Source of the DNA: Phaeoceros laevis
Lineage: Eukaryota; Anthocerotophyta; Anthocerotopsida; Notothyladales
NCBI GenBank assembly: GCA_049999765.1
Contig: JBNGIQ010007061.1
Location: 1-25,259, forward strand
Direction of reading: 5' to 3'
Length of the DNA: 25,259 nt
The first letter of the stretch is position 1. Every line of letters begins with the position of its first letter. The notes below the pieces were generated by a model. The model had not been told where the DNA came from, searched no databases, and was given only the letters and a program-made list of their open reading frames with translations. Below are positions 1 to 10,200 of the stretch, piece by piece. The translations under genes and the position numbers were made by a program.

Positions 1-1
1 T

Positions 2-793
2 CATCAACTTTCATTTGGTCTTGGCACGTATATGGGTATCTATGATGCTGAACTTCTCGCCATTGTCAAAGTCCTCTTCTTTCTTCCCTCCCTCCTTGAA
101 ACTTTCCCATCGGTCTCCTCGATCTATATATTTTCTGATAATCAAGCAGCTCTAACTTCCCTGTTTGACATTTCTTCTCGTTCTGGGCAAAGTCTCTCCT
201 ATAAGGCACTTTCAGCCTTAGAGTCATTGTCAACTGCCTTTCCTCATGTGTCTCTTCTGTTACACTGGTTCCCAGGCCATAAAAACATTGCTGGCAATGA
301 ATTGGCAGACTCTTTAGCCAAGGAGGCTACCTTACTTCCCGTGGCGGAAACAGACCAAGTCTTGTCCAAGTCTCGGGCCTTCCAACTTATCCACTTAACC
401 ATGATTTCACGGTGGCAACAACAATGGATTATATCTTCTAAAGCATCATCCTTAAAGCAAGTGGTGGTTGGCGGGCCGTTCCCGGCTGTTCTCAAAAGGT
501 TGGCCTTACATGATCGACGCATCTCTTCCTTCCTAACCCAGCTTCGGACTAGCCACATGGCTATTGGTGCTTACTTTTGCAGATTCAACATCTCGGGGTC
601 ACCTTTCTGTCGAAAATGTGGCATAGCTGAAGAAACTCAGGCTCACATTCTTGGTCAATGCCCAGCTACTTGCTCTGAGTGGTCAAGAATCTTCAAAGGG
701 TCTCTTCCTCATCCCCGCCAACTCCTTAATGTCCCTTCTCTTTGTCAAAAATTAGTTTCCTACTTCATTAATATTGGTGGTTATATTAAGTAG
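2..793 (+). CDS. LINE ORF2 C-terminus: RNase H domain and Cys/His motif (5' partial)
   Basis: The frame is open from the first base of the window, so this is the end of a longer polyprotein; the ATG at 32 is internal. RNase H motifs run in order: DAELLAI (catalytic Glu), FSDNQAAL (catalytic Asp), then HWFPGHKNIAGNELAD with the last His and Asp. The first catalytic Asp would lie left of the window. About 100 residues later comes CRKCG-x8-H-x4-C, the Cys/His cluster typical of the C-terminus of I, Jockey and Tad ORF2 proteins. No stop or frameshift breaks the visible 264 codons, so the copy may be young. RNase H removes RNA from the RNA:DNA hybrid made during target-primed reverse transcription. 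The PGH-x2-I-x-GNE-x-AD form resembles cellular RNase HI and animal/fungal LINEs more than most plant L1 elements. Confidence 0.8.
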   Translation, partial: HQLSFGLGTYMGIYDAELLAIVKVLFFLPSLLETFPSVSSIYIFSDNQAALTSLFDISSRSGQSLSYKALSALESLSTAFPHVSLLLHWFPGHKNIAGNELADSLAKEATLLPVAETDQVLSKSRAFQLIHLTMISRWQQQWIISSKASSLKQVVVGGPFPAVLKRLALHDRRISSFLTQLRTSHMAIGAYFCRFNISGSPFCRKCGIAEETQAHILGQCPATCSEWSRIFKGSLPHPRQLLNVPSLCQKLVSYFINIGGYIK

Positions 794-923
794 TTTTTTT
801 TTTTTACTTTGCTGAAGGCACTCAAACTCCATGCCATTAGCACTGTCTTTAGATATTACTCTCCCCACTGAGTTTTTCCTTTAAGTTGAATACCTACTCA
901 TACATATATGTACTATTTGTGCA

Positions 924-952
924 GGCGTCATAGCCTTATGGCTGCATACGCC
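924..952 (+). other. Stem-loop at the 3' end of the LINE
   Basis: GGCGT (924-928) pairs with ACGCC (948-952), and AGCC (932-935) pairs with GGCT (940-943) around a TTAT loop. A small 3/4-nt internal loop separates the two stems. It lies 10 bases before the TAA tail. Many LINEs carry such a hairpin, which their own reverse transcriptase recognises; that role here is inferred. Confidence 0.6.
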
Positions 953-962
953 TTATGAAATA

Positions 963-979
963 TAATAATAATAATAATA
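963..979 (+). repeat. (TAA)n tail of the LINE
   Basis: Five complete TAA units plus a partial sixth, directly after the stem-loop. It fits the simple-repeat tail of I-type LINEs and marks the likely element/host junction near 979. Confidence 0.6.
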
Positions 980-1235
980 CCCTTCCTCTTGGACCTTGCC
1001 CACATGGTGACCCATTAGCCTATTATTAGCCATCAGTACTGTATACAATACAGCTATTCTCCAATCAGCGAATTTTGTTGGGATTGCCTTTGACGACATT
1101 TATGTGCAGTGTGGCCTTGTTGCCCTCCAAAAAAGTAGGGAAAGAAAGAAGACAATATCTTGTTTCTACGATCACCTTCGCCTCCTTGGACATCCCAAAA
1201 AGTTCACTTTTAGATGCAGGTAGGCATGTTCGATA
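980..1235. other. Short intergenic stretch between LINE tail and CEP76 stop
   Basis: It probably contains the CEP76 3' UTR and polyadenylation region (minus strand). A frame without ATG is open on the plus strand from about 1017 to 1224, but I recognise nothing in it. No RNA gene or further repeat was seen. Confidence 0.4.
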
Positions 1236-3804
1236 CTAGCTGGCACAAGGATACTCCACAGCCACCATGACCCAGCAGGAGCAAACGTCCTCAGGATAGA
1301 CCGTGATCTTCACTCTCACCGCGAAGTTCACAAGTTGGCCTCTCATCTCCAACAGGTGCTGGAATTCGGGATCTCCGCACAGTTGAGCTATCAACTTTTT
1401 GGGAGACAGGTGATTGAAATGCAGAGGTATACCCTTGAACACATGACGCTTTGGGATCTGGAAGCACTAAAAGAAAGTGTTAGCCATAGCTGCATTACAC
1501 CTCTGAAAAGTTTACCACGAAACTAAATGCTGACTGTCTTTACCGCCCGTGTAATGCCTTGTTGAAACTCCTCGTGCCTGAGCGGACCTCCAAAGATGGC
1601 CTCTTGTTCGTAAGCAACCAGAGCTGGCATGAGCAGTCGCGAGAGCTTCTTGCTCCACGATGATGGCATCCTTAGCTTCTGCCTACAAGTGGATTTCACA
1701 GACATCTCCAGTTACAACACATAATCTGTATTATGTCCAGTAGTACCTGACTGTGCAGCTCCTGATGGGTATAACAAAGTTCTTGGTTTCTAGGTACCTG
1801 TAGTCAGTGATCATGGCCCTCACAATGCCCTCGAGCTTTTCCTCGTGCGCGAAGGCCTGCATGGAGGGAGGGCGAAACACAACTCCAGGAGCTTTGGGTA
1901 TGGGAGACAGCTTGTCTGCGGGCATGCATTTCCAGTGCTGCTCATTCTCTAGGTCCAGGAAACAGTTCCGCACTGCATCTGAGGGTTGGATGTTGGCATA
2001 GAACCTTTGGTGGTTGAACACGCAGCTGAGGAACTGGTAAGGCACAGGAGGATTTGCGTTGGCAGCCCATGTCTTGAACGCATACCGCTGCCCCGTGAGG
2101 CTTTCCCAGAAGATGACATCTCCTCCGCTGGCCCTAGTCATCACCCACAGCCGAGCACCCTGGGAGTCCCGCCCTATGCACACAAATGCATCCAACCCGA
2201 ATCCCAGCAGCAGGTTGCACAGCAGAACTGCGTGGTCCTCCTGGTCACCGGATCCCCTGGTCAAGAAGGTGTGCATGTTGGTCCAGGTCTCGCATCCTTG
2301 CACCTTGTCTTCCTCGTGGTTGAGCAAGCTCACGAACCGGGCAGCTTCCGCCGAGGAACCGAGCAACCGCCCAGCTTGGAGCGGTTGCACGTAGGAGCAC
2401 ACTGGACGTGCTTGCCTGCTCTCGTTGAGGGCCAGCACCTTGACAAGGCGTTGCGAGTCGGTGTTGGAATGCGGTTGTGGGTGGCATTGCCTCATCCGAA
2501 GAAACTCCTTCCACCATGTTTTCGCGTATGTGATGAAGGCTGAGATGCAGGCACTGTTCTGGGCCTGCTCCTTCTGCAGCTGGGCTGCAATCACAGCTTG
2601 AGAGATGGGCAGCTGGCTGGTGGATGGTCGAAGCTCCAGGTCCAGGTCAAGTATCCCTGGAATATCAGAAAAAACATGAGGACCTGCTGCCGTGGTAGGT
2701 CTACCTAGGTCTGACCACAAGAGAAGACAGGGATGGAGGAGAGCTCTGACCTGTGACAACGGACGACTTGGAACCGATACCGAGGAGCTCCACTGACAGG
2801 CTCTCTACACCAAAAAAAAGTGAACGTCTCCATTCCACCATCGCCGTCCCTATCAGAGCTTTCTCACCACTCGGTTTCACCCTTACCAAAACAATGTGGA
2901 TGGGCTGAATCACAGAGAGCAGCTCTTCCTCGGCCTTTCGGTACTCTCCGCCAGTGGTGGCTCCTCTGGTGAGCTCCAGCACCAAGGTGTCACTGAACAC
3001 GGGTTCTGTGCCGCCTGCAAGAGACTTGGACAGAATCCTCTGCCCCCAGAAGCTCACACTCACTAGCAGACAGTCCTCGGCAGCGTCACCATGCCTCTTC
3101 AGGAATTCTCTTCCTCCATGGATTCTCACGAAGAGATAGCTCTTATCAGGCCTCAACGCTGCCTCAATCTCAGCAAGCTTGCTGCTCCGTGGCCCGATCC
3201 TGCTGTTCTGATGTCGAGGGTTTTCTAGCTTCACGCTCGGATGGACTTTGGTGTTGCGCAGTCCCGCCGCAGTAGAGATCTTGGGGATCTGGACTGACAG
3301 CAGTTCCACCGGCTTCGGGCCCGTGTCACTGCTGAGAAGCCTGCCACCGTGATCGTTCCACCCGGAGAAGAGCCTGCTGCCCATCCCCCAGCTTTCTTGC
3401 TGCTGCAACCAGCGCTCGGTCTTGGCGAACTCCTCGGACGATACATCCGTGTCGTGTTGGAGATCTCCGCTTTGGTTCCTGGACGGCTGCTGGTGCGAGC
3501 CCTCATTGTTGGTCCAGGATCCGTCTCCATCTCCCTCGCTTTCTGGGTCCGCAGAGCTAAGCACCAAACTCTCAATTTCTGTCTGTTCCTTCAGCGACTT
3601 GATGAACTCTTGAATGACTCCTTTCTTGCGGAGAAGGCTGATCACATCATCCGGGGCTTTCTCTCCCGCCCTACCAGCGCTCTCTGCGCTCTCGGTTTCT
3701 TGAGATAGCGCTTCCTGGATGTGTGATTGGATGCCGAAGGACTTCAGGTGAGACTGGATGAGTTGCCGGAGGGCATTAATGTTCGGCGCATCTGCGGTTT
3801 TCAT
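1236..3804 (-). CDS. CEP76: CEP76, centrosomal protein with C2 and transglutaminase-like domains (4 exons)
   Basis: Exons read from splice signals: 3804-2751, 2656-1798, 1682-1544 and 1457-1236. All phases agree, giving 757 aa against about 660 for the human protein. The N-terminal helix (INALRQLIQSHLK) matches the family. An acidic, poorly conserved insert at about residues 70-200 explains the extra length. Next come a C2-like domain (to about residue 350, ending SVELLGIGSKSS), the QWWREYL-like stretch (KTWWKEFLRM), the transglutaminase-like fold (GDQEDHAVLLCNLLLGFG, WVMT, FWESLTGQRY) and the conserved tail (FKGIPLHF, YPEDVCSCW). In animals CEP76 restrains centriole re-duplication. In plants it would be used when centrioles form for motile sperm. 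The family's Cys in GDCEDHA is Gln here and the His before AWVMT is also absent, so peptidase activity is unlikely. The ATG at 3804 is in frame with the conserved start. Confidence 0.9.
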
Positions 3805-4296
3805 CAGTGATCAGGCCCTCTTCCTCTTCTTCCATCAAACCGCCTAATTCGTGCTCGGCGTGGACTCGTGAGAATTTCAAGGCCGTCCCGAGCAAAGAGG
3901 CGAATCCAACTTTGCAGGAGGACGAGGTCAAGAAGGGGTGAACGTTCCGTTCGTTGGTGTCCAGATCGCCTGAAGTTTGGCAGTTGTTGACAGTTAAGGT
4001 TCGTGGGTATGTGACCCCGGTGCCAGAGCTTGGCACTTCTCGCCCTCGAAACAACCAGCCATTAGACTAGTACTGACCGTCCCAAAAAATTGCGTTTCAC
4101 CACTGCAAAGAGAAGCACACCTAGACAAGATTGCCTTGCGGAAGGGTTCTGCACAGCAAAAAGGTAGGGGAGTTATCTAAAGATAAGGAGATTTACGAGC
4201 CCATTTGGTACAAAATCGTCCTAGCTCAGTTCACCACCTCTAGAAGAAGCTCCGCATGCATTTGAAGCAAGCAGGAGAGCATCAAGAGGGCTCCGC
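3805..4296. other. Intergenic: CEP76 5' side and 3' side of the CHI-fold gene
   Basis: Both flanking genes read leftward, so this should hold the 3' UTR of the gene at 4297-6368 and the promoter and 5' UTR of CEP76. Small minus-strand ORFs (for example 3776-4054) show no recognisable protein. I see no clear TATA box, RNA gene or repeat. Confidence 0.4.
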
Positions 4297-6368
4297 CTAT
4301 TGATCCTTGTGATAAACAAAAGCCGTATTGTGGTACTTGCTGAAGATAGAATCTGGAGCCAGATAAACATCGAAAATAGCTCTGCAAAGGATAGGCGAGG
4401 AGATGACTGCCAAGACACTGCATCCAATATGTAATCAACTGTCAGGAACCCGAGCGGAAAAAAATTACAGAAACGTAAATGAAGCAGAGTCGAAGAAGTG
4501 ATTAGTTCAAAGGGCATACCGTGAGTCGATAGACACGACAAGGGTGTCATCAGGCCTCCACAGCTGCATTCGAACAACATAGTGGTCATACTCACTTGCA
4601 AGATTGCCAGACACTTTGGAAGTTTGCTAGACCAAGCAATTAAGGCTCGAGGAAAGCATGTGAGAGATGGGACATGCACAGCTCAGCAGCTTACGAAAGA
4701 TATCTTTGATCCTTTGCGGAAAACTTTCTCCTGGTTGAAACAACGGTTGAATTCCCGGAGCTGCAGCGTCAAAAGCAGCAATTAGTACGAACCATGGCAG
4801 CCATACCTGTCCATGTAAAAGGAAGCTATCAGCGCAAAATTGCATGCTCGGAGTCCCTTACCGCATCTTTGCCTGGTCCAGTCCTTGCTCCTCCTTGGGC
4901 TTTGCGGATACGTGGCAGCAATGAGCGGTCGAACCCCTGCTTCCGTCCAACACCTTGAGCAAGACCAGCCAAGAGTGCACAGATAAAACTGGATTGAGCA
5001 GTTGTGAATTGTGCAGGAATTATGACCTTTCCAATATGGTGGCCTGCAACGTCCTTGTCCATTACTAGCAACAAATTCCGTGCAACAGGTGCACTCAGAA
5101 CTGCTGTAGCTATGGAATTTTCTGGAGCATTTTCCTGCACCTGTAACAGAGATCCTTCTTATCCCATCGTTCATTGCGCGTAGCACAAAGTCTTGCTTCA
5201 AGAAACATCACTGCAAATGACTGACACTATCCCAGTGTACTACTCTTCACTGCATTGATCAGAACAGATCACGCCAGCTGAAAACCTGCTTCGCTAGGAA
5301 ATGTTCTTCGTTGCCTTCCTCAACATACAGGCCCACAGCATATGCTCTAGCTTTTGCGAATTTACACTACACCACATAAAAACAAGTAATAAGCAAGCTG
5401 CAAGGATATAAGCAAGTGATAGCTTCACATACAGCTCCAGATTGACCGTCCTAATGTCAAAGAGCGACACAAATCTCACCTGGCCAAGCATGCAGCGTAC
5501 TGCTGTGCCGAGAAGGCGGTACGAATGCTCATCTTCAATCCCATCGCCTTTCTTGTTGAAGTCAAACTCTATACCCGTGAAGGGCTCCTTGATAACCTTC
5601 CCTGACAGCATATTACATCTCAGCAAGACAGAAATGCTAGAGGCTAACTAGGCAGTAACCCAATTCTGAATGAATTCACGCTGTATGGCCTGAATATTTG
5701 TCATAGAAGGTTTGAAGGTGTGCTATAAGTCTATGCCACGGTACGTTTTACACCACGGCCATTTTTTCTCCTGTAACGCAACTTTATTGGAGCCAAGAAA
5801 GAACAAGGTTACAAGCACAAGTCCAGACATGCACGGACTCCACAATTGCAATCCAACATCTCCTGCATTCCATTTTAGGAATTTGATACCTGTGTTGTTA
5901 CCACATCCTATGGGCTTGGTTCAGCTGAACACAGAATCTGCAGCCCGGTGCTGAGGAATTCAGAGTTAAAGTAAAGTCTCCAAGGCTCTACTGACCTGAG
6001 GCAGGGCCTGTATACACCTTTGAGGCTTACCTCACATCAAAGCCATGAGCATGCAGGGTCACGCTCCAGCAATCGCAAATCCAGTCAAAGTCGAGAACGA
6101 CAAGCAAATTTTGGAAAGTCAACGTCCAGAAAACCTTCGTAGGACTGTAGGTGAACAATTCTTCCAGTTAAGAAAGAAAACTCTTGGTTGCTAGCATGTT
6201 ACACGGCACAACAATCTACTTGACAGGATGCTTACTGAAGCTAGGTGAATCGGGGGCCCCCGCGGCTGCCTCTGCCGACGACGGCACAGCTGCATTACAG
6301 GAGAACAGGAGCGCTGGCGTGCTGGCGACCGATAGGGTCAACAATCTCCTTGCCACCCGTGTTGCCAT
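4297..6368 (-). CDS. Chalcone-isomerase-fold protein, Chalcone_3/FAP-like, probably organelle-targeted (8 exons)
   Basis: Assembled from splice signals: 6368-6236, 5601-5480, 5366-5286, 5140-5027, 4936-4862, 4760-4695, 4563-4520 and 4417-4297. All phases fit and give 251 aa. The first 44 residues (MATRVARRLLTLSV...) are Arg/Ser/Ala-rich without acids until about residue 33, like a mitochondrial or plastid presequence. Family hallmarks follow: EPFTGIEF, YRLLGTAVR, ARAYAVGLYVEE, VLSAPVARNLLLVMDKDV, a GFDRSLLPRIRK helix, LREFN...RKGSKISF, LWRPDDTLVVSIDSR and SSPILCRAIFDVYLAPDSI. This is the order of the Chalcone_3 family, whose plant members include fatty-acid-binding FAPs and non-catalytic CHI-like proteins. 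I do not see evidence for true chalcone isomerase activity. The stop at 4297 is a choice: a very short (about 40 nt) alternative intron would give another C-terminus. The 90-nt intron 4937-5026 is in frame and stop-free and might be retained. Intron 1 (634 nt) could hide an exon. Confidence 0.75.
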
Positions 6369-6441
6369 GGATGCGAAAGTTGTGCACAGACGTGGTGAAC
6401 CTGCCGAACACCTTTACAACTCTTTAGTAGACTAGCAGATT

Positions 6442-6483
6442 TTAGTCAGAGCATGTCATGATTATTAGTCAGAGCATATCATG
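6442..6483. repeat. Tandem 19-bp repeat upstream of the CHI-fold gene
   Basis: TTAGTCAGAGCATGTCATG at 6442-6460 recurs at 6465-6483 with one change (AT for GT inside the motif), period 23 bp. It lies 74-115 bp upstream of the proposed ATG at 6368, in its 5' UTR or promoter. Confidence 0.7.
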
Positions 6484-6515
6484 GTAAGAGACACACCCTT
6501 CGTTTTTAAGATGCT

Positions 6516-6666
6516 ACGACAGTTACGAGACACAAGGAAGTGAGAAATTATTATTCCATTCAAAGAAAAATTGAAAAGATGCTTGGGGCTGTAAGTTGTA
6601 ACGACAGTTACGAGACAGATAGAAATGAGAAATTATTATTCCATTTCAAAGAAAAATTGAATGCTT
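6516..6666. repeat. Imperfect tandem duplication, period 85 bp
   Basis: The segments 6516-6584 and 6601-6666 both begin ACGACAGTTACGAGACA, share GAGAAATTATTATTCCATT and AAAGAAAAATTGAA, and end ATGCTT, with a few substitutions and small indels. They lie between starch synthase II and the CHI-fold gene. No coding potential; origin unknown, perhaps local slippage or a fragment of a small repeat. Confidence 0.75.
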
Positions 6667-7202
6667 AGGTGTAGTACATCGGGGAGGTTTTCGCCTGAGG
6701 AGATTTGGTAGGTCACCTTGAAGAATTTTCACTAACCTAGGGGCTCAGAGCACACATATATCACAGAAGCAGCCAACTCCTGTAATCCAACCGCATGGCA
6801 GCATTGCGAACCATCACTCCCGAAGCTGCAATCATGCATTGAGAGCAACGAAGCTGGACACAAGAAAATAGAGCAGTGCAACGGAGGTGACGGAGTTATC
6901 AAGAATATTGTACTAGAAGGAGCTAAGGAAAGGCTGACTACACGAATACGCTTTCACAAGTCAACATGCAAATTGATCTTCACTACCAGACTCAAGCATG
7001 CATGCAATCGGATACAGGGGATAAGAAATTTACAAGTCAATAGTCCACATAGCAGACACGAAAAAATAAGTCCTCCTTGACCCTTTGCCTTCCACCTGCA
7101 AAAACCGTCCTCCGAAGGCAAAGAGTGCTCTCCAAATATTGTTACAGCTGGTTGTGTTAGGTCAACCTCCGAGGACCATGATACAAATCATAGCTACATA
7201 TG

Positions 7203-10200
7203 TCACCACTGGAACTTAGCAGCAAGAAGAACTTGCTCGTACTGCTCAGCCGCATTGTCCCAGCTTAAATCTTGCGACATCCCTCGCTTCTGGAGGCCTA
7301 ACCAGCTTGGTTTGTAATCTCTATAAGTCCACATGGCATTCCCCAAGGCGTGAATCAATCCCTGTGCCTCTGCACGGTCGAATGTCCAACCTAGACCTGT
7401 GTCTGTAAAAGGATCGAAGGGCTGGACAGTATCCCTCAGACCACCTACGGAGTGCACCACAGGTATGGTTCCGTACTGCATGGCGTAGAGTTGGTTTAGC
7501 CCACATGGCTCAAAACGGGACGGCATAAGTAAAATGTCCACCCCAGCTGTAATCCGATGTGCCGTTTTGACAGAGAACCCCACCCATCCTCTAACTTTAT
7601 CCCGGTGTCGACCTTCAAAGCTTCGAAGCATGTCTTCTAAATCAGGTCGACCACTGCCCAACATAACCATTTGCAGGTCTTGCTCCATCATCCAGGGCAT
7701 TGCCTGTGCAATTATGTCAACGCCCTTCTGATGATCCAGGCGACCAATGAAGCCCAACAAAGGCACATCAGCTCGCACAGGCAACCCTAACTCCTTCTGC
7801 AGTGCAGCCTTGCAAGCAGGCTTTCCTGTTTCCAGGGTGTCTATACTGTAGTTTTGATAACCATCTGTAGTCAGAAATACATCAAGCTCAGGATTCCACT
7901 CCTTCTCATCTATGCCATTAACAACGCCCCGTAACTTCCAGTTGTGCTCGCGAATTAGACCATCCAGTCCCCAGCCTCCTTCCTGAGTCTGACATTCCCA
8001 GGCATAGCCATGGCTAACAGCCACAATTCGGTGGGCAGAGAGAAGGCCTGCCATAAAAATGTTGCAATGCTCCCCGCCCAATGGATCAAATAATCGAAAC
8101 TTGTCTTTATAATGAGGCGGCAGACCAAGCATGTTAAAATCTGATAGTGGGCCCCGTCCCTGCAAAAGAACTACGAGAGTTAGCTGGACAGGAACAACAA
8201 ATCATGAATACCCGACCTGACATGCATGACTAAAACGAGGCCTTGAAATAGCTCAACCAGACTGCATCCACTAAGACAGCTGGCTGTTAGCCACAACCAT
8301 CAACCGTATAACCTGACCTGGTGCGCCATATTGTGAATAACTATGACAGACCGAGTAAACTGCATAAGGCCCTTTTCTCGGTAGTATGCCTGTAGATAGA
8401 CGGGCAGAAGGGCAGTGTGCCAGTCGTTTGCAATGAAGACAAGATTCCCATCACCATAACATACACCACCACAAGGAACATGCCAGGGTGCCTGTCAAAG
8501 AACAAACACATCTGATGAGGGAAGGATCCACTAGCAATACAGACAAGTAATCCATTGCGAGATTAAAGAGAGAGCTTAGATTTTGTAAGTCAGGGACCGT
8601 CAAAACTCCCACCTCAACAGCAGCCTTACAAAGAAGTATCATTCGTAACAGAACTTCCTGCATCATACAAATCAAAAATGTAAAAACAGGAAGAACAATC
8701 ACCTCATCCTTGGTTTGAATCCAATAAGTCCACAACAAAAGAGGTACCTCACGGCTGCCACCATAAATGTTTCCAGACGTATGCTGGAACACATGATTGT
8801 CTACAAAAACATAGTCAACACCATCAATGTAACCATGGAAGTAGCCCACCTCCATATCCTGCTTTCAGAACCAAAATTCCAGGGTTCACTACACTGATGT
8901 CGATGAGCTTACAAGAAAAAGATAATCACAATGCCTGCACCTGAGAACATGTGCACAATGTAGATTTCTAAAGCAACAGTAACAGCCTACCCGCCCAGCG
9001 ACATTATAAGTCTTCCGCACTCCTGTCTCCCAAGCATCTACGTAGACACCATAACGGGGGGCAACAACCTGCAGTCCACACACCCTTTTTGGTGTCGTCA
9101 TCAAAGGAAACGTATGGAGAGCATAGAAAAGCATGTCTATCTACACAAAGCATCATGAAGCATGTCAAGTCCAGCAAGGTACCATAGTACGGTGCCCACG
9201 TCTTGCAAGAGCTTTTGGTAGTGCTCCAGCTACATCACCAAGACCTCCTGTACCAAGATGAAAATGGGGAAAGGTTGAAACCTGATAGACAAAAACTTGG
9301 AGCAATTGCACTCTACCAAGGGAATAGCAACAAAAAGCAGCAACGGCACATAGGTACTGTATTTCGTGGAACAGAGCTTCAGTCCAGCACCTGTTTTAGA
9401 CCATGGGGCACATTCAGCAGCCACCATGACAATATTCATAACATTTGGCCCCGCCAAAGGTGGTTTAGTCTCCACCTCTTCTGCCCCAATTTCTTCAGTG
9501 GTCACTTCGGGCAAATCTGTCTCGGTGTCCTTTTCCGAGGCTGCTTCTGCCTTCTCTTGCGGAGCAAATTCAGGCTTGCTGACAGAAGACGTTGAAGGTG
9601 GGGATTGCTGTATGTAGGATGTAAAAGGCTTTAAAGGTGACGAACCGGGCTGGACGGGCGATTTTATAGGCTGCACAGGTGATGGAAAAGGTTTTCCTGC
9701 GTTGCCTGGCCGTTTGAATGAAGGCAACGGTTGCCGAGAAGAGGGAGGAGAAGGGGACCATGCTGGTGCGCTAGGAGTACTCCCTACGGCAGCTGTTTGT
9801 CCATCACTAGAATCCTCATCTGCTAATGGTTGGCCCTTCGACTCTGCTGGCGGGTCGTAGCCGTGGACAATGGCCGAATAAAGCTTCTTTCTCTCTTCAA
9901 CCTGCGTGCGAGACAAGTTCCAACAGGATTCAAAAAGCTAATACTCAAGCCCCAATTCTGTGGGCACCCGCTGCATCGGTTTGCAGCATTTTCAATCCAC
10001 AGAGACCTTACCCTCCCCACGCTGATGAGAACTCACCTGCTCAAGAAGCTCTCGCTGCATTTCCAATAGCCTCTTACTCTGCTCCAGAGTCGCCTGCACA
10101 TTACCGTCCGCAGTACTCCCCGAGCCCCCGCTCTCGGCATTAGCTCTTTGCAGAACTGGAGATTTTGAATGAAACCTTGCAAAGCAATGCCGAAATTCCA

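Larger units (their letters stand above)
1..979 (+). mobile_element. 3' end of a non-LTR (LINE) retrotransposon, I/Tad-like
   Basis: The left edge of the window lies inside a LINE. What is visible is the C-terminal part of ORF2 (RNase H plus a Cys/His cluster), a 3' UTR of about 130 bp, a stem-loop at 924-952 and a (TAA)n tail at 963-979, which I take as the 3' end. A tail of TAA units rather than poly(A) is known from I-type elements. The 5' part is outside the window, so target-site duplications and full length cannot be judged. Assignment to the I/Tad group rests on the RNase H motif style and the tail and is an inference. Confidence 0.75.
6369..7202. other. Intergenic: SS2 3' side and CHI-fold gene promoter side
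   Basis: Apart from the two tandem duplications, this AT-rich stretch should hold the SS2 3' UTR (near 7202) and the upstream region of the gene at 6368. No ORF, tRNA or other element was recognised. Confidence 0.4.

Noticed and set aside
1017-1224. Open plus-strand stretch of about 69 codons after the LINE tail
   Set aside because: No ATG start, no motif, and it overlaps the expected CEP76 3' UTR; such a length is common by chance.
1986-2543. 185-codon plus-strand ORF
   Set aside because: It lies antisense to the strongly conserved second exon of CEP76 and has no recognisable motif; a shadow frame of GC-rich coding sequence.
4221-4297. Alternative last exon for the CHI-fold gene ending in GGELS
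   Set aside because: It needs an intron of only about 40 nt, shorter than plant introns normally are, so the direct stop at 4297 is preferred, though not proven.
4221-4679. 152-codon minus-strand ORF
   Set aside because: It covers exons 7 and 8 of the CHI-fold gene in another frame; the spliced model gives a family-like protein and this one does not.
8451-8855. 134-codon minus-strand ORF as a separate gene
   Set aside because: It is SS2 exons 5 and 6 read through their introns, not an independent gene.
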